Below are positions 33,350 through 45,300 of a stretch of 64,000 nt of DNA, piece after piece. The position numbers and the translations under genes were made by a program. Origin of the DNA: Odontesthes bonariensis (taxonomy: Eukaryota > Chordata > Actinopteri > Atheriniformes > Atherinopsidae); contig NC_134526.1 of NCBI RefSeq assembly GCF_027942865.1, positions 32,616,263-32,680,262 on the forward strand. The letters are read 5' to 3'. Every line of letters starts with the position of its first letter. Positions within the stretch are counted from its first letter, which is position 1. The notes under the pieces were generated by a model that searched no databases, was not told the origin of the DNA, and saw only the letters and a list, made by a program, of their open reading frames with translations.

Positions 33350-36300
33350 TCACAGGGAACAGAAGTACCGGTGGATGGGAAAGGCTGCGAGTCCAGCCAG
33401 AGCTATGCCCAGACTGTCTCCTACGCTGGCAGCTGCCATGGCAAACTCCCTGTGTCTGTCTTCAGCCTGTGTGGGGGAACAAACCCGTCAGGACCCAGCT
33501 ACTTCCAACCCTTACTGCAGAATAATACACAGATCAAATCAAGCAGCACACAGTTGTGTCTGCAGAAAAAAATGGAAAGCAACAAGTAACATACGATATT
33601 AAGACTGCAGCAAGGAAACAAAGTGTTGAATTTGCATGGACATCGAACATGGGCTCTTCATAATCCTGAACTACAAACCTCCTCGCTAATGAAGTAGAAG
33701 GTGTTGACATACGCAGCCCCACCCAGCAGACCCTCACAGAGAACGATTGCAAACACCAGCCAGGCACTGGGCAGGAACTGGTAGCGCACAGCAAACAGCA
33801 GAAACACTGCAGTCAGCACCTGTGGCAGGCAGAGGAGCAGAAGAAGAAAACAACACTTACATGGAAGTCTGCAGCCACACACGCTGCAAGGAAACAGGAT
33901 TTTCAGCTGCATTCAGCCGAATATACCACATTAAGAATGAGATGAATCATTAGTCATTGTGTGACAGTCAACGTGACGACTTACTGATGTCTGAAGGCTG
34001 TTATGTAGAAGGGGGGCCGCACGGGCCGCTATGTTGGGCAGCTTTTGCAACATTCTTTTAAAGATCAGCTCCAGAGCAGCCCCCCGCACAGAGCAGCCCC
34101 CCGCACAGAGCTGCCCCCCGCACAGAGCAGCCCCCAGTACAGAGCTGCCCCCGGCACAGAGCTGCCCCCGGCACAGAGCAGCCCCCAGTACAGAGCAGCC
34201 CCCCGCACAGAGCTGCCCCCGGCACAGAGCTGCCCCCGGCACAGAGCAGCCCCCCGCACAGTGCAGCCCCCCGCACAGTGCAGCCCCCCGCACAGAGCAG
34301 CCCCCGGCACAGAGCAACCCCCGCACAGAGCAGCCCCCGGCACAGAGCAGCCCCCCGCACAGTGCAGCCCCCCGCACAGAGCAGCCCCCGGCACAGAGCA
34401 ACCCCCGCACAGAGCAGCCCCCGGCACAGAGCAGCCCCCCGCACAGTGCAGCCCCCGGCACAGTGCAGCCCCCGGCACAGAGCTGCCCCCGGCACAGAGC
34501 AGCCCCCCGCACAGAGCAGCCCCCGGCACAGAGCAACCCCCGCACAGAGCAGCCCCCCGCACAGTGCAGCCCCCCGCACAGAGCAGCCCCCGGCACAGAG
34601 CAGCCCCCGGTCGAGTGCAGCCCCCGGCACAGAGCAGCCCCCCGCACAGTGCAGCCCCCGGCACAGAGCAGCCCCCGGCACAGAGCAGCCCCCCGCACAC
34701 TGCAGCCCCCGGCACAGAGCTGCCCCCGGCACAGAGCAGCCCCCCGCACAGAGCTGCCCCCCGCACAGTGCAGCCCCCCGCACAGTGCAACCCCCGCACA
34801 GAGCTGCCCCCCGCACAGTGCAGCCCCCCGCACAGTGCAGCCCCCCGCACAGAGCAGCCCCCCGCACAGAGCAGCCCCCCGCACAGAGCAGCCTTCTTTA
34901 TCCCTTTCTTTACTTTCTGGCTCTGATGCTGCTGCCCAACAGATGCTGCAGAGCACATTGTTCTCTCCAGCACAGACTGGGAGGAGCTATGCAACATCCA
35001 GGTGCAGCTAAGCTTCCTTAAGAGCCACAGTCTGTTCTGTCCCACTCAGAGCCACCGGGCACACAAATGCCATTGTCCAAAATGACCAACGGATGCACTT
35101 AGTTTCTTAGAATTAAGGCAGATTATGGTTTATTGCTGAACAGTTTAGGATTGGAAATGGTTGTGAGGCTACTGATCAAATAAATGAGTGGATGTGCCAG
35201 AACTTTCTCCAGCTCAACCCAGAGCAGACAGAAGTGATTATTTTTGGTCCCAAAATTAAAAGGTCAAAGATCAGTGCTCACCTAGACTCTGTGTCATTGA
35301 GAGCCACAAATCAAGTTAGAAATCTTGGTGTAATTATTGACTCAGATCTTAATTTTAATGACCACTTAAAGGCTATTACTAAATCTACTTATCACCACTT
35401 GGAAAACATTGCTAGAATGAAGGGTTTTCTGTTTTAGCAAGACAGAGAAAAACTTGTTCATGCTTTTGTTTTCAGTAGGCCAGATTACTGTAAGTGTGTC
35501 TTCAGACTGTCAGATCATTTCAATCTGCAGCCTCATCGATCCATTAATGACTTTAATCAACTACTATCCTGTATGCCTTTCTGTCAGCTTGATCTGAATT
35601 CTTTAATATTTATTCTTTTCATTTCCTTGTATGATTGTGATGGGGCTGCACGGTGGTGTGGGGGTCAGCACCGTCGCCTCACAGCGAGAGGGTTCCAGGT
35701 TCAACTCCCGGCTGCTTCTTTCTGTGAGGAGTTTGCATGTTCTCCCCGTGTATGCGTGGGGTCTCTCCGGGTACCCACCATCCAAAAACACGCATGTTAG
35801 GTTAATTGGTGTCCCGAGGAGTGTGTCTGCTTTGTCTCTGTGTGGCCCTGTGATGGACTCGTGGCCCCTGCAGGGTGTACGCCGCCTGTGGCCCGATGAC
35901 CGCTGGGATAGGCTCCGGCCCCCCCGCGACCCGGCCCACGGATTTAGCGGGGACAGAAAATGGATGGATGGATGTTTTTGTTCCCATTGTAAAGCACTCT
36001 GCGTTGGCCTGTGTATGAATGCTGCTGTATAAATAACCTTGCATTGCCTCAAAGTTTTTACAAATCCCTTCTACATACTTTATCATCTCCCCCTGAAACT
36101 TGATCAGTACATGCAGAAAGTGTGGCCATGGGGGCAGCGTGAGTTTGGATGTGACGTTGTTCCCCACACCAACTTCAAATGTGGTCAGACAACAGATAAC
36201 AAGCTGATGACGCTTCATTTAAAAAACTGACTTTATGTTGGAGGGCGTGTCCGTAGCGGGGGCAAATATGGTGCCATCAGTGTGTGCACACTCACACACT

Positions 36301-39300
36301 GATGGATGCATCAGAGGCAGCATGTGGTTCAGGGAAGCTGGGCATCAAACTACAAACCACTGATCGGCAGACAACCTCTTGAGCAACAGCCCGTGCTCGT
36401 TGCTATCCACAGCAACTGACTCAAAGTCTCTCCTCGGTCTTGTTCCTCTGGTGTTGTTTCTTGCTTTATGGAAGGAGATGGATCCTAACACATGCGTGGT
36501 GAGTGCACGCAGTCTGCTCGGTTCCAAATATTCCGGCTGCACGTTGGAAGGTGCAGAGGCTCATGGCAGAGCTCTGCGTAGTGATGCAGAGAATTAAAAG
36601 TACGTCATTCTGGCCTTGTGCATGTGCAGATGTGGAAAATGGAAATTGGCTTTCACTGACTATGAATTACATCAGAGTTTTTCCAGACTATACCTGTGCA
36701 GCATGTCAGAAACACCAAATTCATTTTTCAGTCTTAAGCACAGACTTTACGTTTGTCTTAAGCATAATGTCCCCAGAGTGTTATTTCTCAGCAACTGCCC
36801 CTCATGCTAATGGCAGAAAAGCCTTTTCCGCTGCTCCTGATCACTGGAGATGTTCAGGTGATACTAATGCTCTTGTGCTGGCATGTTTATGAAGTCTGAT
36901 TTCTTACTTGTTCAGGCTAATCTTTACCATATTGAAGCATGCTGCATTACTGTAGAAACAACTCAGGACTAATCTGAGAGGCTGTGCTATTCACAGCTTC
37001 TTCTACAGCCTAATTGATCGAGTTGGCAGAGTTGCATATCACAGATGAAGTCGTTGAATTGCAGCGGTCGTAGATGTACTAAACATTCAACATGTGTCCT
37101 TTCAGCCGACCTGTACCTGATCTTACTCTCACCTGCAGCAAAGAGAGAGTCCAGATTTTCCTGATCTTCACGCAGCGCAGGGAGGATCGGGACAGCAACA
37201 CACCTATTTGGTATAGAGTCTGGTACCTGAGCTCACAGACAAACAATGAACACACAGAACCGTTTAAAATCAGAATGAATGGGTCTGCCAGAATAATAGG
37301 TCCAAATGGTTAACTAACCAGCGATACTGCTCTGCGTGGGAAAGGAAGAAGTCGGGAAAAAACAGGAGTTCCATCTGAGAAGATAAAAAATGGATATTAT
37401 TCTTGGCTCAACAACTTGAGAGACATTGCTGTAGTTCTTAATGTTTAAAAAGCTGTGTAATCCATGTTACATCTCAATACCCCAAACAGCTTCCACCAAG
37501 AGGAAGTCTGCTTTGACTCTGCAGACAAAGTGCAGTGAGGCCAGAGTGATGCCAGATGGCACTACGCAACTCACCAGGCCTTGGTTGATGAAGTACTCAG
37601 CGAAGTAGACCAGTCCAAGGGGAAAGATGAACCTCAGCAAGCCCTGCTCACAGAAGTCATGTTTCATCCCAGTTCATCACACCGACACACACTAAAGTAC
37701 AGTCATGTGAGGAAGGCACTTACTCTGATGACCAGCAGCCTCTCTGTGAAGGGGAGAGGTCCTGTAGCCCTGTCCTCTGTTATATTCAGGGCAAAGAAAA
37801 CATGGCCGGTGTGGTTATTGAAGAACAAAGCAGCATCCTTTTAAAGGGACACTAAATATCCCTTTGGGGTGACCGAGCCTTTTCTGTCGCTGCCCCCAGG
37901 CTCTGGAATAAGCCCCCCGTTGAGCTGCGTCTTATTTCTGACCTGGGCCTCTTCACATCTAGGCTAAAAACCTACTTATTTAGGATTGCTTTTAATACCC
38001 AGTAGTATGATGACACTTTTATCTTATTCAATTTTGTTGTATTTTATTGCTTTCACTGTTCTTTTATTGTTTTTATTTGTTTTTACTTATTCTTCTCTTT
38101 ATTTATTACCTGCTGTAAAGCACTTTGGTACATCGTAAGGACTGTCTGTATAGGGCTGTAGAAATAAAGTACATTTACATATCAATTTCCTTTTTTGTGC
38201 AGCTTGTGCAGCAACTGTGTCCAAAGCTAAAGAGAATTGATGGTAAAGTGATGATCTCTTCACCCACGTAACAATAAATTACAACTCAAAAGTTCAAAGC
38301 TGACATTGTCCCTTTGGTCCTTTTGGTAATACTCATTTTAGGGGCAGTTTAGCTTATGCCAGTGAGAATTAGAAATGTCATTGTGGAATTCATTTTTGGT
38401 TAGTGAAGGGCATGTGTCGGCACAGAAGACTAACTGGTACTGATGAGGCGTAATGAACATACGAACTGCTATCAAAAGGAAACAATGCAGCATGGTGTTA
38501 TGGTGCTTGTCGTCCCCCCTCTCCTGTCCTCTCAGCCCCCAGCTGGTCCAGCCGGAGGCCGCCCATCCTGGTTCTGGTTCTGATGGAGGTTTCTTCCTGT
38601 TGAAAGGGACTTTTTTCTCTCCACGGTCGCCTCGCGCACGCTCAGGACGGGGGATTGGATCAAAGACATTTGTTGGGATATGTCGGTTTCCTTGGCTTGG
38701 CTTTTGTTATGAACTGGACCTTGAAATGACTTTTATTGTGAACATGCGGGACATAAGCAAACTGAAACTGAATGCTTACTAAATGGATAGTGTCAGTCAC
38801 ATGTTTAACTTAGCAAGCAAATTTAAATTTAACGATGTAAATATCAATTACGTCCCCTAAAAAGAAGTGCTCTCAAAGAGTGTTACTTTGTGACTGTCGC
38901 ACTCACTCACTCTAAATGCAGTGCAAGCTGTTTATCACTGTTATTGAGATATTCATGCAGATTCCCCATCGCTTCCTCTGGAAAATCAAGATAAAACATC
39001 TGAACCAAACAAAGTTATCTGATGCGAGTCACGTGAAGTGTAAGCTCTCATTTAAAGAAAAATGTTCATATGAAACCAGAAAATGTGCTTTTATCACCTT
39101 ATAGTCAAATGAAATGTGGCAACAAAAATACTGACACATTATGATTACAGCAATGTAAGTATTAATATCAAACTTCACCCAAGCACAACATTTCTAAAGG
39201 TATCTTTTGCAAAGCCAGAATGTTGGGCTGTTCACTAAAAAAGCTGGCTCATAGCTATTTTCTCTTTTTCCAACAAATTGAAACAACTGTATGAACAAGC

Positions 39301-42300
39301 TCCAAGAGCGGTGATTCCACATTTCTGGAAGAAATTGTAAAAGTACCAATTAACCTCTGATTATGTTGTGCTGTTGGCCGTTGGCTGTTACCTTTACCTG
39401 GGATAGATTTCTCCCCCTCCTCCTCCTCCTCCTCCTCTTCTGTTCCATCCACAAGCCGTTGTCTTTCATCTGAATTCACAGCCGCATTCTGGGTCTCCAT
39501 CGTCCTCCACTGAGGTACTGAAGATGCAGGAACCAGCAGGCCAAAATAACTGGTGATTGTGTTGGGATACAAACACACAAATGTCTGATTAATATTACCT
39601 GTGGGGGGCTCTGTTGACACGATGCAGTCCCTTGTCCCTTACCTTAGCCCCAACTACCCTAACTGAATGCTTAACCCGAACCTACCCTAAACCTAAGCAT
39701 AAGAATTCATTTATACTCGTTGGGATAAAAATTGCTGCCCCATATTTACAGGAAGTCCTTAGAAGTTTGTGTTCTGTTAGATTTCCATCACCGTCATGTA
39801 GGAAAAACAAGTATACACACAAATGCACCCATGAAAATCCAAGGAAAATGTAGTCATTTGTGCATAAAATGTTTCTGCCATTTACTCCCTTACTGATCAT
39901 TTCCATCCATCCATCGTCTTGTGCTTATCTGAGGCTGGATCATGGAGGCAATGGGTCCAGGAGGGAAACCCAGACATCCATCTTCCCAGCGACACTCACC
40001 AGTTTCTCCTGAGGGATCCCAAAGTGTTCCCCGGCCAGAAGGGACATCATTTTTCCAGTGTGATCTAGGTCTGCCCTGGGGCCTCCTCCCAGATGGATAT
40101 GCCCAAAAATCCTTCCAAAGGTAGGTGACCAGGAGGCATCTTAATCAGATGTCTGAACCAGCTCAGCTGACTCCTTTTAATGCAGAGAAGCAACAGCAAG
40201 ACTCTGAGCTCCCTCAGGATGGTCCAACTCCTCACCTCCTCTCTAAGGCTGAGCCCAACCACCCTCCGAAGGAAACTTGTTTCAGCCCCGCATATCTCTG
40301 ATCTCATTCTTTCGGTCACTACACAGATGTCGTGACCATCGGTAAGGACTGGAACAAAGGTGGAGCAGTAAGTTGAAAGTTGTGCCTTTCAGCTCAGGAA
40401 AGGCCCAACAATGGACCGGTGCAGCACCTTCATTACTGCTGACAAAGCCCCCATCTGTCCGCCCATCTCTGGCTTCAGCTTGCCATCTCTCAGGAACAAC
40501 AATAGGAGATATTAAAAAAAATTGACCCAGGCCTCTTCCTTTGAACACTGCCCAATTCACTTTGCAAAAGATTGAATTCTCAACGAGGTAAGCTAAATGA
40601 ACACTATGTTCATTTGTGCAGTTCCATTTGAGCCACTGAAGTGTTGTAGTGTTCCAGCTGTAAACGGATCTACATGGGTTACTTTTAGTGGCCACAAGGT
40701 TTGAGGCACAGCAAAGAGGCAACTCTGTGGGTCAGAACAATGATGTTTACAGACAAGAAGCCCCCGAGACCGTTTCTATTCTTTAATGCTTTTGTGCAGA
40801 TTTGAATGTGAAAATGACTGACTGCAGATATCATCAGGAACAAATGCTGGACTATTCACAACAAAAGGTAACAAATGCAGGCTTCTCTGATTTTAGCACT
40901 TTGCACACTTACCTAACTATCATAGCAAATGGGACCACCAGCATGATGAGCAGTGTGATCCGGGGTGAGAGACCAACTTGGATGAGGCCTGAGTAGAGGA
41001 CGGAACCAGCAACACCTGCAGCACCAGTGCCAGAGCCCCAGCCTTCTAAGACATTTCTAAGGCAGGTGGGAAACCAGTGTTAACAACCCAAACTCAGAGA
41101 CTATGTCTGAAATCAAGAATGTCAAGATGTCATATCAAAATATATATATACATGTACATACAGTTAACCCCTGAATTATTCATACCCCTGGCAAATCTTA
41201 TGTTTTATTTTATATATACACATATTTTTTATTTTATATATACTTTTATTCAACCAGCAAGTTTTTTCTTGATTGGAAATGACACAGGCGTCTCCCAGAA
41301 GATAAAAAGATGATGTACAAGAGGTATCATTGTGGAAAAAATTATTTCTCAGCTCTTATTTACATTTGAACAAAAAGTGGCATGTCCAAAATTATTCCTA
41401 CCCTTTGCAAACTGTCAGTCTTTTGGAAAATCCAAACTTCTATACCATTCCAAATGCTCCAAGCTGTTCTAAAGCATCCCAGTTACCCTGATTCATTGGG
41501 AACAGCTGTTTTAATCAACTCAACAGGTGAAAAACAGCAGCGCTCTGCAGCTGGTTTGTGGACAGTCGTGGCTAAGACAAAGGAACTCACTGAGGACCTG
41601 CAGCTGCACATTCTGCCTGCTCACAAGTCAGGAAAGGGCTATAAGGCCATAGCTAAAAGTTTTCAAGTTGCAGTGGCTACAGTGTATTACTGTTACTACA
41701 GTGTAACGTAGGGCTGAACGATCTATCGTTTTCGACCGAAAATCGCGATCTCAGACAACACGATTTTGCGATCGTCAAAGCTGCGGGTTTTTTTTTGGTG
41801 CATATTTTTTTTTTTTTTTTTTTTTTTTGAAAAGCTGCCGTCGGCAGGTTTTCAAAATTGCGAGTCTAAAGTCGGAAAATTCGAACTGATACAACTTTCA
41901 GGTCCCTCCCCCAACCTCTAACAAGCTCCGAATCACACCGGTGTGCGCGCACACCGGCGCGAGCGCACACAAGCTCAGCAGCGTGTGCACAAGCTGTGAT
42001 TGACAGGTAGGATTCCTCCACCCTAACTTGATTGGTTAAAAACAGCCGGGAGCGCTCGATTTTTGCAAGCATGATTACAGGCTTCAGAGGGAGCTACAGA
42101 ATTCGTTATTTTTCCTAAACAGCCTAATATTCTACTTCCAGAATCCCATGACAGTTCAAGCTAATATGACTACAAAAAAGGTGCCGATCGCAGCTATTTT
42201 TTGGGGCTTTTTATGCCTTTATTGTTAGGACAGTTTGAGAGAGACAGGAAGCAGGGGGCAGAGAGAGGGGAAAGACACGCAGCACAGGGCCGCCCGGTGC

Positions 42301-45300
42301 GGGAGTCGAACCGGGGCCAGCCGCATTGAATTAATTTACACTGAAACTTGATTTAAAGAAAATAAATCGTGGTTGAAATCGAAATCGCAATCTCTGCCAG
42401 AAAAATCGCAATTTCAATTTTTTCTTAAAATCGTTCAGCCCTAGTGTAACGGACACTATTAGTGTATTACTAGAAAATACAAGAGGTTCCGCACTGTGGA
42501 ACATCTCAGAGGACGTGGTCAGAAGCCCAAAGTGACACCTGTGCTGGCCAGGAGGATAGTGAGAGAGGTGAAAAAGAGTCCACGGATACCCACCAAGGCC
42601 ATCCTGGAGAATCTGGACTCTACTGGTGGCAGACAGTCCAACGGACACTGCACACTGCTGGGTTCCACGGACGCAGACCGAGGAGGATGCCGCTTCTCCA
42701 GATAAGGCACACAAAAGCCCAAAGAAGAAGACTTCTGCTCTTCTGTTTTATGGTCAGATGAAGCAAAAATTGAATTGTTTGGCCACAATGATGTATCCTT
42801 CATTTGCCTTAAAAAAAGGAGAAGCCTTCAGCCCTAAGAACACCATCCCCACTGTCAAACATGGTGGTGGGAACCTAATGCTTTGGGGGGGGTTCAGCCA
42901 ATGGACCAGGGAACCTGATCACAGTAAACGGCGCCATGAAAAAAGAGCAATACATCAAGATTCTCAAACACTACATCAAGCAGTCTGCAGAGAAACTTGG
43001 CCTTGGGCACCAGTGGACATTTCAGCCCAACAACGACCCAAAACACACAGCGAAAGTGGTGAAGAAATGCTGAGCGGACAAAAACATGAACGTTTTGCAG
43101 TGGCCCAGCTGGAGTCCTGGCTTGAATCCAATTGAGAGTCTGTGGAGGCAGCTAAAGATCAGGGTGATGGCAAGGAGACCCTCCAGCCCGAAAGAGTTGG
43201 AGCTCATCGCTAAAGACTAATGAGCAAAAATACCAGTGGAGACATGAAAAAGCTGGGCAGCAATTATAGGAAGCGTTTGATTGCTGTAATAGCCAATGAA
43301 GGCTTTTCTATTGATTATTGAGAAGGGTATGAATCATTTTTTGTTCAAATGTAAATAAGAGCTGAGAAATCATTTTTTCCACAATGATGCCTCCTGTACA
43401 TCATCTTTTTATCTTCTGGGAGACGCCTGTGTCATTTCCAATCAAAAAAAACTTTCTGGTTGAATAAAAGTAACTTTAAGTCAAAATTTTGCAGGTATGA
43501 ATCATTTCGGGCTGGACTGTAAATATCCCACTGCTGTGTGTCTGTTAATGTGACTGCAGCAGTCCATAATTGTGTTGAAAGTGATGTTTCTATGACAGCA
43601 GGTCCAACCTGGTCAGGATATCAGGGTTAAAGAAAAACCACATGAGGTACAGAGTAGGTACAGATCCAATCAGTGCTGTCGACTAAAGCTCAAAACAGAA
43701 CTTGAATGAAGAGACATTTTGTGAACTAAAGGGGGATGAAATGAAATAATGATTTTTTTACCTACTGAAGAAGACAGTGAGAGAGAGGAAGGACAGTTCT
43801 CCCAGTCCTGAGCTGATACTGGCAAAACTCACTCCTATAAAATACAATGGTGTGTGAGGGATTTTATTCTTAGGTTTGCAGCCCTCCACCACCTCCACAT
43901 GTTCTCTCAGGACAGACGTAGTGATATTCATGTTCCTCCTGAAATCCACAATTATCTCCTTTGTCTTATTTGCATTAAGTTTGAGGGGATTTTTCCATCC
44001 CATTTTTCTCATTTCCTATTTTTTAGGCACTGGTTCAGTCTCTCCAGCTGCTTCTTCACCTGACTGCTGGACACAAACAGGCTGGAGGGGGAGACAGATG
44101 AGGTCTCAGTGTGTGGCGCAATGGTGCAGATTTTTCTTAAACGTATGCACAAGAAAACTAGATCTAAGCATTGCATCTGAGCTGGACCTCAACATCAGTT
44201 GACTCATCAGTCTTACTTTGATGATACACATCTCTAAAATGAAATCCTGTTCCTGTGGAACAACTGCAGCGCTCACAACAGATAAGAGAGGAAATGACAG
44301 TTTCAAACTCCATCAAATTCATCTTCTGAATTCTCACATTCAAGTCACTTGCACCATCAACACTGGTAAAAGACAGCATAAGAGCTAATAACAGCTGGTT
44401 TTACCCAGAATACTCATCCACACGGCAGAGGAGAAGGACACCAGCAGGAAACTTGTTGCTGCCATGATGACACAGAACAACACGCGAACACTAGAGACAA
44501 AACAACCAAAAAAAGGAGACGAATGGTGAAGAATTGAGCTTTTGCCATTGTTACCATTTCCATGGCTTTGTTTACACAGCAATAGCATATGTGCTCTAGA
44601 AGTCAGTTACTATCCAGTTACTCACTCCTCTCCATCCAAAAGTGGAGTGGTGCATTTTCCAACGAAGCATTCTCTGAATACTGCACGTGCAAATACAAAG
44701 TGTCTTACCCATAAGGTACTTTGTGAACCACAAAGGGGGCAACCAGCTTGATGACGAGCGTTGGGAGGATGTCAGCTAACAGCACAGCCTGCACACACCA
44801 GTTTGAATACATTTATCCATGAAGAGAGTCAGACTATATTTCAACTCATTCTCATTAATGATCAAAATAAAAAGTCTGAACTGTTTCATGTTTTCAAGTC
44901 AAAGAAGAAGTTTGGCACGTGAATGAAATCTACCTGAAGAGTGTGTTAACCTATTACAGACTGAGCTGCCATCTGCACAGACGTGCAGGTGGACCCACAT
45001 GTCATATGAGGGGGGCACCTGAGGGGCTGCTTCCAGGGCTGGTGCTTCACTTAAAGTCAGTCACCTCACAGCTCAGTGTGCATGTGAGCAGGGAGATGTC
45101 CTTTAGGTGTGCTGGACATGTTTCCATCGAAGCGTCGCCAGCACTGAGGAATTCTTCCTGACTGATTTGAAATAAGGCCGCCTTCATTTCTGTTGTCATC
45201 CTCGTTCCAGAGCAGGTTACTCAGGTTTAACTATGCTGTGTGGAAGGCCACAGCTGAATGAGTGTGGAACGGGAAGGAATGGAACATCTTTCATGTGGGT

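Larger units (their letters stand above)
41161..43519 (+). pseudogene. Tc1-like transposon with dead transposase
   Basis: Flanked by TA (41159-41160, 43520-43521). Left end cagttaacccctgaattatt, right end gggctggactg. The terminal inverted repeats are about 200 bp, each with an outer and an inner copy of an attcataccc-type motif (IR/DR layout). The transposase reads on plus in broken frames: [20 protein letters not shown] (about 41575-41640), [20 protein letters not shown] (about 42505-42570), FGHNDV region, then [20 protein letters not shown] (about 42835-42890) and [15 protein letters not shown] (about 43115-43160). An hAT-type MITE interrupts it at 41709-42443. It sits in cln3 intron 7. 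Confidence 0.92.

Noticed and set aside
33931..35045. Open frames of 247-341 codons rich in Pro/Ala/Gln or Gly/Cys/Ala
   Set aside because: They are the 17-bp minisatellite read in different frames, inside an intron of cln3.
42215..42325. A tRNA gene, because of the B-box-like gttcgag motif
   Set aside because: No cloverleaf, no matching A box at tRNA spacing; it fits a SINE head. The same applies to 45260-45450 and 47290-47490.
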